Shown piece by piece: positions 1 to 7,014 of a stretch of 8,312 bases of DNA; within the stretch, counting starts at the first letter, position 1; every line of letters begins with the position of its first letter. The translations under genes were made by a program, and so were the position numbers. The stretch covers positions 1-8,312 of the forward strand of contig JAEWPQ010000265.1 of assembly GCA_023460575.1 (NCBI GenBank), given 5' to 3'. The stretch comes from Bacillota bacterium (GTDB taxonomy: Bacteria; Bacillota; Clostridia; Lachnospirales; Lachnospiraceae). Below the pieces are notes generated by a model that was not told the DNA's origin, searched no databases, and worked only from the letters and a program-made list of their open reading frames with translations.

Positions 1-19
1 AAGCTCAAATTTTATAAGT

Positions 20-48
20 TGATTACTTTATAATCAGTGCATCTGCAC
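20..48. repeat. Two adjacent short inverted repeats, possible operator
   Basis: Two small palindromes lie back to back. TGATTA (20-25) and TAATCA (31-36) are separated by 5 nt, and GTGCA (37-41) and TGCAC (44-48) by 2 nt. A TATAAT hexamer (29-34) falls inside the first, but no good -35 is visible upstream of it. This could be a repressor site for the polyamine operon or belong to an upstream gene outside the window. AT-rich intergenic DNA makes such short repeats by chance fairly often, so this is only a weak call. Confidence 0.2.
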
Positions 49-102
49 ATCATCTTGTGAAACGATCAATAATAGCAGGGACAGTATATTTGCTATGTAG
101 AC

Positions 103-131
103 TCGAAAACGGTAATTGTCATGAATATAAT
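103..131 (+). promoter_or_regulatory. Candidate sigma-A promoter for the polyamine operon
   Basis: A perfect -10 hexamer TATAAT sits at 126-131. Seventeen bases upstream, TCGAAA at 103-108 matches the -35 consensus at four of six positions. Transcription would start near 138, giving a leader of roughly 105 nt before speA. The leader carries the hairpin at 173-203, so initiation here would be followed by a decision to terminate or read through. The -10 is strong and the -35 mediocre; no start site is proven. Confidence 0.5.
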
Positions 132-162
132 ACGGACTGAGGATTAATCCGTTATACGATTC

Positions 163-234
163 ATGAAATTTCAGGCAGGTGATGTACTTCACCTGCTTTT
201 TTTGATTGTATTGAATTTTATTGCAGAGAGGTAA
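163..234 (+). other. Possible 23-codon leader ORF overlapping the hairpin
   Basis: An ATG at 163 opens a 23-codon frame ending in TAA at 232-234. It encodes a short peptide beginning MKFQAGDVLHL with a hydrophobic middle (LLFLIVLNF). It spans the whole terminator hairpin, and its last codons contain the speA ribosome binding site, ending 8 nt before the speA start. A ribosome translating it would stop the hairpin forming, which is the logic of a leader peptide. Against it, there is no ribosome binding site at a normal distance (the nearest GAGGA-like bases are about 19 nt upstream) and no run of arginine or other control codons. It may be chance. Confidence 0.2.
173..203 (+). terminator. Rho-independent terminator or attenuator in the speA leader
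   Basis: GCAGGTGA (175-182) pairs perfectly with TCACCTGC (189-196) across a 6-nt loop TGTACT. A G-U and an A-T pair can extend the base to 173/198. Seven Ts follow at 197-203, the standard form of an intrinsic terminator. It lies downstream of the candidate promoter and only 39 nt before speA, so if that promoter is used it acts as an attenuator in the operon leader. If not, it terminates an upstream gene outside the window. I could not see a convincing alternative antiterminator pairing. Confidence 0.7.
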
Positions 235-242
235 AATGTCAT

Positions 243-1694
243 ATGAACAGAGACGATCAGATGAGGGCTCCCATTTATGATGCTCTTGAAACATTCAGAA
301 AGAAAAGAGTAGTACCTTTTGATGTGCCGGGGCATAAACGGGGAAGAGGAAATCCGGAACTGGCACAGCTTCTTGGTGAACGTTGTGTGGGGCTTGATGT
401 CAATTCCATGAAGCCACTTGATAATTTATGTCATCCGGTGTCAGTCATTCGTGATGCAGAACAGCTTGCGGCTGAGGCTTTTGGAGCAGCAGACGCGTTT
501 CTGATGGTGGGAGGAACCACATCAGCGGTACAGAGTATGATCCTCTCCGTTTGTAAAGCCGGGGACAAGATCATTCTTCCAAGAAATGTCCATAAGAGCG
601 CCATTAACGCACTGGTGCTCTGCGGTGCAGTTCCCGTATATGTAAATCCAGAAGTTAACAGCATGCTTGGGATTTCTCTGGGCATGGAGATCAGCCAGGT
701 TGAAAAGGCGATTGAGGAAAATCCAGATGCAGTGGCAGTGTTTGTTAACAATCCAACTTATTATGGAATCTGTTCAGATATCCGCTCTATTGTAAGCCTG
801 GCCCATGCCCACGGTATGAAGGTTCTCGCAGATGAAGCCCATGGTACCCATCTTTATTTCGGCAAAAATTTACCTGTTTCTGCGATGGAGGCAGGAGCAG
901 ATATGGCGGCGGTTTCCATGCACAAATCCGGAGGTAGTCTGACGCAAAGCTCGCTGCTTCTGCTTAATACCGGTGTGAACGGAGATTATGTGCGGCAGAT
1001 TATTAACTTAACTCAGACTACAAGCGCTTCCTATCTTCTTCTTTCAAGCCTTGACATTTCAAGACGGAATCTGGCACTTAGAGGAGAAGAATCCTTTGCA
1101 AAGGTTACGGAAATGGCAGAGTATGCCAGGGAAGAAATCAATTCCATCGGGGGATATTATGCATATGGAAGAGACTTAATAAATGGTACCAGCATCTTCG
1201 ACTATGACGTGACCAAGCTTTCTGTTTATACGCTGGGGAATGGTCTGGCAGGAATTGAAGTGTATGATCTCCTTCGGGATGAATATGACATTCAGATTGA
1301 ATTTGGGGATATCTGTAATATTCTTGCCTATATTTCCATTGGTGACAGGATACAGGATATAGAACGTCTGGTGGGTGCGCTTGCTGACGTAGAACGCCTT
1401 TATAAAAAAGACAGGACAGGTATGCTCTCGGGAGAGTACATAGCACCTAAAGTGGTGATATCTCCCCAGAAAGCATTTTATTCAAAGAAGGTATCTGTTC
1501 CGGTGAAGGAGTCTGCCGGTAAGATCAGCGGAGAGTTTGTTATGTGCTATCCGCCTGGTATTCCTATTCTGGCGCCTGGCGAGATGATTACGGAAGAGAT
1601 TGTGGAATACATCATTTATGCCAGAGAGAAGGGATGCTCCATGCAGGGAACAGAAGATCCGGCAGTGGAGAATTTAATGGTACTGACAGAGTAA
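243..1694 (+). CDS. speA: Arginine decarboxylase, PLP-dependent, fold type I (SpeA type)
   Basis: Cytosolic enzyme that decarboxylates L-arginine to agmatine, the entry step of this polyamine operon. The 483-residue protein matches the Orn/Lys/Arg decarboxylase family in its short Gram-positive form (the Bacillus SpeA type, about 490 residues), without the N-terminal receiver-like wing of the long enterobacterial enzymes. Visible signatures are FDVPGHKRG near residue 26, the glycine/threonine-rich PLP-phosphate loop around 89-95 (VGGTTSA), the aspartate that contacts the PLP ring nitrogen in LADEAHG (D197), and the Schiff-base lysine in SMHKSGGS (K228). The C-terminal domain ends with the typical YPPGIPILAPGE motif. 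The start at 243 follows AGAGAGG (225-231); an ATG at 236 is out of frame and soon stops. Sequence alone does not separate arginine from lysine or ornithine use in this family, but agmatine-consuming aguA and aguB downstream make arginine the best choice. Confidence 0.92.
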   Translation: MNRDDQMRAPIYDALETFRKKRVVPFDVPGHKRGRGNPELAQLLGERCVGLDVNSMKPLDNLCHPVSVIRDAEQLAAEAFGAADAFLMVGGTTSAVQSMILSVCKAGDKIILPRNVHKSAINALVLCGAVPVYVNPEVNSMLGISLGMEISQVEKAIEENPDAVAVFVNNPTYYGICSDIRSIVSLAHAHGMKVLADEAHGTHLYFGKNLPVSAMEAGADMAAVSMHKSGGSLTQSSLLLLNTGVNGDYVRQIINLTQTTSASYLLLSSLDISRRNLALRGEESFAKVTEMAEYAREEINSIGGYYAYGRDLINGTSIFDYDVTKLSVYTLGNGLAGIEVYDLLRDEYDIQIEFGDICNILAYISIGDRIQDIERLVGALADVERLYKKDRTGMLSGEYIAPKVVISPQKAFYSKKVSVPVKESAGKISGEFVMCYPPGIPILAPGEMITEEIVEYIIYAREKGCSMQGTEDPAVENLMVLTE

Positions 1695-1715
1695 TTTCCG
1701 GTAAGCGGGAAAGAT

Positions 1716-1720
1716 GGAGG
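1716..1720 (+). promoter_or_regulatory. Ribosome binding site that fixes the speE start at 1726
   Basis: GGAGG at 1716-1720 lies 5 nt before the ATG at 1726. An in-frame ATG at 1714 would place this motif inside the coding sequence and would have only a weak GGGAAAG stretch ahead of it. The protein from 1726 begins MEIWF, which resembles the usual M-E-L-W-F start of bacterial spermidine synthases, so 1726 is preferred. Confidence 0.75.
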
Positions 1721-1725
1721 AAAAT

Positions 1726-2583
1726 ATGGAGATATGGTTTTCGGAATTGCATACATCCAACGTAAAGCTTTCCGTCCGGATTGACAAGCAGCTTTTTTCC
1801 GGCGAAAGCGAATATCAGAGAATTGATGTATTTGAATCACAGGAATTCGGAAAATTTGTGGCTCTTGACGGAGACATTGTTTTTTCAGAGAAAGATGAAT
1901 TTATTTATGATGAAATGGTAACCCATGTGCCGATGGCGGTTCACCCCGATGTCAGGAATGTGCTGATTATCGGTGGTGGGGACGGAGGCGTGGCCAAGGA
2001 GCTTTTGCAGTATCCTTCCATTGAATCCATTGATGTAGTTGAGACGGATAAGCTGTTTGTAGAGGTATGCCGGGAGATATTTCCTGAGGTGGCATGCGGT
2101 CTTGCTGATAAAAGAGTACGGGTCTACTATGATGACGGACTTCGTTTCCTGAGAAATAAAAAAGAGGAATACGATCTGATTATCAATGATTCCACCGATC
2201 CGTTCGGTCATACGGAAGGGCTTTTTACCAAAGAGTTTTATGGAAGCTGTTATAAGGCGCTCAAAAGCGACGGAATTATGGTTTACCAGCATGGCAGTCC
2301 ATTTTATGATGAGGATGAACTGGCCTGCAGAAGCATGCACAGGAAGGTATACCGTTCATTCCCGATCAGCCGTGTTTATCAGGCTCATATTCCAACCTGC
2401 CCGTCAGGCTACTGGCTGTTTGGCTTTGCTTCAAAAAAATATCACCCGATTAATGATTTTAAACCTGATAAATGGAACAAAATGAAAATAGAAACCTGGT
2501 ACTATACCACCAATCTTCACACAGGAGCATTTATGCTTCCAAAATATGTGGAAGATTTACTGGAAGAGGAGGAAAAGGAATGA
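1726..2583 (+). CDS. speE: Spermidine synthase homologue (aminopropyltransferase fold), possibly altered specificity
   Basis: A 285-residue protein, normal length for bacterial SpeE (about 275-290). Classical members move the aminopropyl group of decarboxylated S-adenosylmethionine onto putrescine, giving spermidine and methylthioadenosine. Core nucleotide-site motifs are intact: GGGDGG (83-88), the acidic residue after strand 2 in VVETD (E106), DDG (136-138), and NDSTDP with D155 and D158, where the catalytic aspartate is expected. Several pocket positions differ from the pattern I know: YDEM (61-64) instead of Y-H/Q-E-M, PTCPSG (223-228) instead of PTYPSG, GHTEGLF instead of GPAEGLF, and F instead of the usual Q after LDGxx. 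No speD lies in the window, while the next two genes make spermidine without decarboxylated S-adenosylmethionine. The stop codon overlaps the next start by 4 nt (ATGA). The family call is firm; the reaction is uncertain. Confidence 0.85.
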   Translation: MEIWFSELHTSNVKLSVRIDKQLFSGESEYQRIDVFESQEFGKFVALDGDIVFSEKDEFIYDEMVTHVPMAVHPDVRNVLIIGGGDGGVAKELLQYPSIESIDVVETDKLFVEVCREIFPEVACGLADKRVRVYYDDGLRFLRNKKEEYDLIINDSTDPFGHTEGLFTKEFYGSCYKALKSDGIMVYQHGSPFYDEDELACRSMHRKVYRSFPISRVYQAHIPTCPSGYWLFGFASKKYHPINDFKPDKWNKMKIETWYYTTNLHTGAFMLPKYVEDLLEEEEKE

Positions 2584-3854
2584 GCAGATTATTAGTAATC
2601 GGATGCGGTGGCGTTGCCGCAGTAGCAATCAACAAGTGCTGTCAGAACAGCGAGGTATTTACAGATATCTGCATTGCAAGCAGAACAAAAGAAAAGTGTG
2701 ATGCTTTAAAGGCAAAGCTGGAAGGAAAGACAAATACAAGAATTGAAACTGCAAAAGTAGATGCGGATCACACAGAGGAAGTCATTGCTTTAATTAAGAG
2801 TTATCAGCCCGATGCCGTGTTAAACGTGGCACTTCCATATCAGGATTTAACCATTATGGATGCCTGCCTGGCTGCAGGTGTGGATTACATTGACACGGCT
2901 AACTATGAGTCGGAAGATACCGAAGATCCCCAGTGGAGGGCGATCTATGAAAAGCGGTGTGAAGAGCTTGGTTTTACAGCGTATTTTGATTATTCCTGGC
3001 AGTGGGATTATAAGGAGAGATTCGAGAAGGCAAACATTACCGCTCTTCTTGGAACCGGCTTTGATCCTGGTGTTACCAGCGTATTTTCTGCTTATGCTCT
3101 TAAGCATTATTTTGATGAGATTCATACCATTGATATTTTAGACTGCAACGGCGGAGATCATGGTTATCCATTTGCAACAAACTTTAATCCTGAGATTAAT
3201 TTAAGGGAAGTATCTGCAAACGGATCTTACTGGGAGGATGGCCGCTGGATTGAGACAAAGCCTATGGAACTGAAATCCAAATATAATTTTCCGGAGGTCG
3301 GGGAGAAGGATATGTATCTTCTTCATCATGAAGAGATTGAGTCTCTGGCAAAGAACATTCCTGGAGTTAAGAGAATCCGCTTTTTTATGACCTTTGGACA
3401 AAGTTATTTAACTCATATGAAATGTCTGGAGAATGTAGGTATGCTCTCCACTTCTCCTATAGAGTTTAATGGTCAGAATATTGTTCCCATCCAGTTTTTA
3501 AAAGCCCTTCTTCCGGATCCGGCTTCTCTGGGACCAAGAACAGTTGGAAAGACCAACATTGGATGTATTTTTACAGGAATCAAAGACGGAAAAGAAAAAA
3601 CGATCTACATCTACAACGTATGTGATCATCAGGAGTGCTACAAAGAGGTGGAATCACAGGCTATTTCCTATACAACCGGAGTTCCGGCGATGATCGGTGC
3701 CATGATGGTGGTGACCGGTCAGTGGAAAAAGCCTGGGGTATTCAATGTAGAGGAATTTGATCCGGATCCATATATGGACGCTTTAAATAAATGGGGCCTT
3801 CCATGGGTAGTCTGCGAAGATCCTGAGACTGTAACCGTGTGGAGACAGGAATAA
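2580..3854 (+). CDS. Carboxyspermidine (carboxynorspermidine) dehydrogenase, saccharopine-dehydrogenase family
   Basis: Cytosolic NAD(P)H-dependent enzyme that reductively condenses putrescine with L-aspartate semialdehyde to form carboxyspermidine. The 424-residue protein opens with a Rossmann nucleotide-binding motif, LLVIGCGGVA (4-13), followed by IASRTKEKC at the end of strand 2. Other saccharopine-dehydrogenase-like features are LGTGFDPGVTSVF (157-169), the central catalytic domain with CNGGDHGYPF (189-198), and the C-terminal YTTGVPAMIGA (364-374). The length is close to the roughly 400-420 residues of this family. The start at 2580 has a perfect AGGAGG (2567-2572) with 7-nt spacing and overlaps the speE stop in ATGA. 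An in-frame ATG at 2472 would put 36 extra residues inside speE and ahead of the Rossmann strand, so it is not the start. The next gene supplies the matching decarboxylase. A variant that uses agmatine in place of putrescine cannot be excluded by reading. Confidence 0.9.
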   Translation: MSRLLVIGCGGVAAVAINKCCQNSEVFTDICIASRTKEKCDALKAKLEGKTNTRIETAKVDADHTEEVIALIKSYQPDAVLNVALPYQDLTIMDACLAAGVDYIDTANYESEDTEDPQWRAIYEKRCEELGFTAYFDYSWQWDYKERFEKANITALLGTGFDPGVTSVFSAYALKHYFDEIHTIDILDCNGGDHGYPFATNFNPEINLREVSANGSYWEDGRWIETKPMELKSKYNFPEVGEKDMYLLHHEEIESLAKNIPGVKRIRFFMTFGQSYLTHMKCLENVGMLSTSPIEFNGQNIVPIQFLKALLPDPASLGPRTVGKTNIGCIFTGIKDGKEKTIYIYNVCDHQECYKEVESQAISYTTGVPAMIGAMMVVTGQWKKPGVFNVEEFDPDPYMDALNKWGLPWVVCEDPETVTVWRQE

Positions 3855-3856
3855 TC

Positions 3857-4978
3857 ATGAAAATTGAGGAATTAAAGACTCCCTGCTACGTGCTTGATGA
3901 GGGCAGACTGACTGAAAATTTAAAGATTTTAAGCGGAGTAAGGGAGAGGACCGGATGCAGCATTCTTCTTGCCCAGAAAGCATTTTCCTGTTTTGCAGAG
4001 TATCCGTTAATCGGTAAATACATTGATGGAACTACTGCAAGCGGGTTGTATGAGGCCAGGCTTGGCAAGGAGGAGATGGGGCTGTCAAACCATGTTTTTG
4101 CTCCTGCTTATAAGGAAGCAGATTTTGAAGAACTGACAAAAATCTGCGACCACATTGTATTTAACTCATTTACACAGCTGAAAAAATATAAGGACTGCCT
4201 TAGGGGAGTAAAAGCAGGGATCCGGATTAATCCTCAGTGCTCCACCCAGGATGGGCATGCCATTTATGATCCCTGTGCACCTGGGTCCAGACTGGGTGTA
4301 ACCCGGGAACAGTTTGAGGAGGAGTATCTGCCTTATATCTCCGGTTTTCATTTTCATACGCTCTGCGAGCAGAATGCAGATGCGCTGAAAACAACTCTTG
4401 ATGCCGTGGAAGATCAGTTCGGTGAATATTTTCACCGGTTATCCTGGATTAATATGGGCGGAGGACATCATATAACCAGAGATGATTATGATCTGGGACT
4501 TTTGGAATCCTGTATTAAGAGAATTCAGGAACGATATGGGCTTCATGTCTATTTAGAACCCGGCGAGGCAGTTGCTTTAAATGCCGGATATTTGGTGACA
4601 GAAGTGATGGACGTGGTGGATAACGGGATTAAAACCTTAATTCTTGATGCTTCGGCGGCGTGCCATATGCCGGATGTTCTGGAAATGCCTTACCGCCCCC
4701 CATTAAAGGACAGCGCAGATCCGGGAGAAAAGTCTTATACGTACCGCTTGTCCTCATGTACCTGCCTGGCAGGAGATGTAATCGGTGACTATTCTTTTGA
4801 TCATGAGATAAAACCTGGAGATAAACTGTATTTCATGGATATGGCTATTTACTCCATGGTTAAAAACAACACATTCAACGGTATGCCGCTTCCTTCCATA
4901 GCGATTATGGATCTGGAGGGAGAATGCCGCGTAATAAAAGAATTTGGATACGAAGATTTTAAAAACAGGCTGTCTTAA
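3857..4978 (+). CDS. nspC: Carboxyspermidine/carboxynorspermidine decarboxylase, PLP-dependent, fold type III
   Basis: Decarboxylates carboxyspermidine to spermidine, completing the aspartate-semialdehyde route. The 373-residue protein has the alanine-racemase-like barrel followed by a beta domain. It begins with TPCYVLDE (8-15). The Schiff-base lysine is in LLAQKAFSCF (K41), where the family usually reads LALKAF. Further landmarks are SRLGVT (144-149), FHFHTLCEQ (164-172), the PLP-phosphate glycine loop GGGHHIT (201-207), and EPGEA (234-238). The C-terminal CLAGDVIGDY (303-312) should contribute the catalytic cysteine across the dimer. The start at 3857 lies 2 nt after the dehydrogenase stop, with AGGA at 3847-3850. 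A GTG at 3839 would add six residues inside the preceding gene and has no better site. Size and motifs separate it from ornithine and diaminopimelate decarboxylases. Confidence 0.92.
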   Translation: MKIEELKTPCYVLDEGRLTENLKILSGVRERTGCSILLAQKAFSCFAEYPLIGKYIDGTTASGLYEARLGKEEMGLSNHVFAPAYKEADFEELTKICDHIVFNSFTQLKKYKDCLRGVKAGIRINPQCSTQDGHAIYDPCAPGSRLGVTREQFEEEYLPYISGFHFHTLCEQNADALKTTLDAVEDQFGEYFHRLSWINMGGGHHITRDDYDLGLLESCIKRIQERYGLHVYLEPGEAVALNAGYLVTEVMDVVDNGIKTLILDASAACHMPDVLEMPYRPPLKDSADPGEKSYTYRLSSCTCLAGDVIGDYSFDHEIKPGDKLYFMDMAIYSMVKNNTFNGMPLPSIAIMDLEGECRVIKEFGYEDFKNRLS

Positions 4979-5002
4979 TCTGCCTGATATGAGGACTGAA
5001 CT

Positions 5003-6157
5003 ATGAAAAAGCTATCCACACTCCCGACAGAAGACGGATTTTTAATGCCGGGAGAATTTGAGCCGCACCGGGGCTGTATAATGATCTGGCCCAGCCGGCC
5101 GGGATCCTGGCCCTATGAGGCTGCTAACGCCAGAAAGGCCTTTGCTAAAATCGCAGAAGCTATTGCAGACAGTGAAGAACTGATCATGCTGGCTGAAGAG
5201 GATACTTACGAGAATGCCAGAGCCATGCTTTCAGAGAGAATTGAAGTGATGGTGATGGAATCTGACGACGCGTGGGCGAGAGATGTGGGTCCCACTTTTG
5301 TAAAAGATAAGACTGGGCGCGTCAGGGGAATTGACTGGCAGTTTAATGCATGGGGAGGTACCTTTGACGGTCTGTATCAGGATTGGGAGAAGGACAATCT
5401 TCTGGCGGGACGCTTTTGTGAAAAACTGGGATATGCGATTTATGATGCAGGGAACTTCGTTCTGGAAGGAGGCTCAATTCACTCGGATGGAGAGGGTACG
5501 GTTCTGGTGACGGAGAGCTGCCTCTTAAGCGGGGGAAGAAATCCTCTGCTGACGAAGGACCAGATTGAAGTAAGGTTAAAAGAGTATCTGGGAGCAGAGA
5601 AAATTATCTGGCTGAAGTATGGTATCTATCAGGATGAAACCAATGAGCACGTAGACAATGTCTGTGCTTTCGTACGCCCCGGCGAGGTGGTGCTTGCCTG
5701 GACAGACGACAGGGAAGATCCACAGTATGAAATGTCACTGGAGGATTTAAGGATACTTGAGCGAGAGACCGATGCAAAAGGACGTCATTTTATTGTTCAT
5801 AAACTTCCGATTCCCAAGGTCCCTGTCTGCATTACAAAGGAGGAACTGGCAGGCTTTGTTTTTGAACCGGGTGAGGATGAACGGGAGCCTGGTGAGAGGC
5901 TGGCAGCAAGCTATGTAAATTTTTATATATCAAACGGAGGAGTGATCGTACCTCAGTTTGGAGATGAGAATGACAGGGAGGCAGTCCGTATTCTTACCGG
6001 CTGTTTTCCTGAGAGGAGAATCTACCCTGTTTACGCCAGAGATATTATTGTTGGCGGCGGAAATATCCACTGCATCACTCAGCAGATACCAAAAGGAGAA
6101 ATTGATGAGAAAGGTAACAGCGGCAGCGGTTCAGATGAAGTGCTGCGAAGACGTTGA
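5003..6157 (+). CDS. aguA: Agmatine deiminase
   Basis: Hydrolyses agmatine to N-carbamoylputrescine and ammonia in the cytosol. The 384-residue protein belongs to the peptidyl-arginine/agmatine deiminase family (five-bladed pentein fold). Visible signatures are PAxWPxRPGSWP-like residues near 28-37, WARDVGPTF (91-99), LEGGSIHSDGEGT (154-166), the substrate-binding and catalytic region DETNEHVDN (211-219, with H216 and D218), and the C-terminal nucleophile segment GGGNIHCITQQ (351-361, C357). Most relatives end very soon after this segment; this one continues about 19 polar residues (EIDEKGNSGSG...LRRR) because its frame runs on through the start of aguB. The start at 5003 has GAGG at 4991-4994, 8 nt upstream. 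It overlaps aguB by 53 nt, which implies coupled expression of the two consecutive enzymes. Confidence 0.95.
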   Translation: MKKLSTLPTEDGFLMPGEFEPHRGCIMIWPSRPGSWPYEAANARKAFAKIAEAIADSEELIMLAEEDTYENARAMLSERIEVMVMESDDAWARDVGPTFVKDKTGRVRGIDWQFNAWGGTFDGLYQDWEKDNLLAGRFCEKLGYAIYDAGNFVLEGGSIHSDGEGTVLVTESCLLSGGRNPLLTKDQIEVRLKEYLGAEKIIWLKYGIYQDETNEHVDNVCAFVRPGEVVLAWTDDREDPQYEMSLEDLRILERETDAKGRHFIVHKLPIPKVPVCITKEELAGFVFEPGEDEREPGERLAASYVNFYISNGGVIVPQFGDENDREAVRILTGCFPERRIYPVYARDIIVGGGNIHCITQQIPKGEIDEKGNSGSGSDEVLRRR

Positions 6158-6992
6158 GAAAAATATTGCCAATGCGGAAAAGCTGGTCAGGCAGGCAGCC
6201 GCTAAGGGAGCCGGAATCATACTGCTTCCGGAGCTGTTTGAGCGGCCCTATTTCTGCCAGGAGAGACGGTATGAATATTATGGATATGCAAAGCCTGCCG
6301 GGGAAAATGATGCAGTCATTCATTTTTCACGGATTGCAGCAGAGCTTTCGGTGGTAATACCGGTCAGTTTTTATGAACTGGCTGGAAACACCATGTTTAA
6401 TTCCGTCGCAGTTCTTGATGCAGACGGGACGAATCTGGGAATATACCGAAAGACCCATATACCGGATGACCACTATTATCAGGAGAAGTTTTATTTTACT
6501 CCCGGAGACACCGGCTTTCAAGTGTTTGACACAAGATACGGAAAAGTTGGAATTGGAATCTGCTGGGACCAGTGGTTTCCTGAGACAGCCAGATGCCTCG
6601 CGCTCCTGGGGGCAGAACTGATTTTTTACCCGACTGCGATTGGAAGTGAACCGATACTGGAATGCGACAGTATGGAGCACTGGAGACGATGCATGATGGG
6701 GCATTCTGCGTCCAATATTATTCCGGTAATTGCTGCAAACCGGGTTGGAGAGGAAACGGTTAAGCCCTGTGAGGAAAATGGCAGCCAAAGCTCTTCCTTA
6801 AAGTTTTATGGATCATCCTTTATCACAGACAGTTCAGGTGCTCTGATTCAGTCCATGGGGCGGGAAGAGGAAGGTGTGATCCTGACAGAATTTGATTTGG
6901 ATGAGATCAGCAGGGACCGCAGAAACTGGGGTCTTTTCCGGGACAGAAGACCGGAACAGTATGCAATGATTTCTGGAAAGATCAGGCAGTGA
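6105..6992 (+). CDS. aguB: N-carbamoylputrescine amidase, nitrilase superfamily
   Basis: Hydrolyses N-carbamoylputrescine to putrescine, ammonia and CO2, supplying the diamine for the dehydrogenase upstream. The 295-residue protein has the complete nitrilase catalytic triad: glutamate in LLPELFERPYF (E43), lysine in YRKTHIPDD (K116), and cysteine in GIGICWDQWFPE (C153). The segments following the cysteine (ARCLALLGAELIFYPTAIG) and the C-terminal DRRPEQY are typical of AguB. Length matches the family (about 290-300). The start at 6105 is set by AGGAG (6094-6098) with 6-nt spacing and by the protein opening MRKVTAAAVQM, a standard nitrilase first strand. In-frame codons further upstream lie inside aguA and would add a meaningless extension. 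It is the last pathway gene of the operon, and no terminator directly follows it. Confidence 0.95.
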   Translation: MRKVTAAAVQMKCCEDVEKNIANAEKLVRQAAAKGAGIILLPELFERPYFCQERRYEYYGYAKPAGENDAVIHFSRIAAELSVVIPVSFYELAGNTMFNSVAVLDADGTNLGIYRKTHIPDDHYYQEKFYFTPGDTGFQVFDTRYGKVGIGICWDQWFPETARCLALLGAELIFYPTAIGSEPILECDSMEHWRRCMMGHSASNIIPVIAANRVGEETVKPCEENGSQSSSLKFYGSSFITDSSGALIQSMGREEEGVILTEFDLDEISRDRRNWGLFRDRRPEQYAMISGKIRQ

Positions 6993-7014
6993 ATTAAAAT
7001 ATAAAAATAAAAAA

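Noticed and set aside
34..294. Minus-strand open frame of 86 codons over the speA leader
   Set aside because: It crosses the terminator hairpin and the speA start, has no recognisable domain, and its composition looks like AT-rich non-coding DNA.
243..1694. Lysine or ornithine decarboxylase assignment for the first gene
   Set aside because: The family covers these substrates, but agmatine-specific aguA and aguB in the same operon would have no substrate unless this gene makes agmatine.
1885..2340. Minus-strand 151-codon open frame inside speE
   Set aside because: It lies wholly antisense to a gene with clear family motifs, and the translated protein shows no domain.
2472..2579. Upstream in-frame start for the carboxyspermidine dehydrogenase
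   Set aside because: It would add 36 residues encoded inside speE before the Rossmann strand; the ATG at 2580 has a perfect AGGAGG at ideal spacing.
3839..3856. GTG start for the nspC-type gene
   Set aside because: It would add only six residues inside the previous gene; the ATG at 3857 begins the usual family N-terminus and has an AGGA six bases upstream.
6327..6788. Minus-strand 153-codon open frame inside aguB
   Set aside because: It is antisense to the nitrilase catalytic region; the protein is rich in C, R and S with no coherent pattern, a typical shadow frame.
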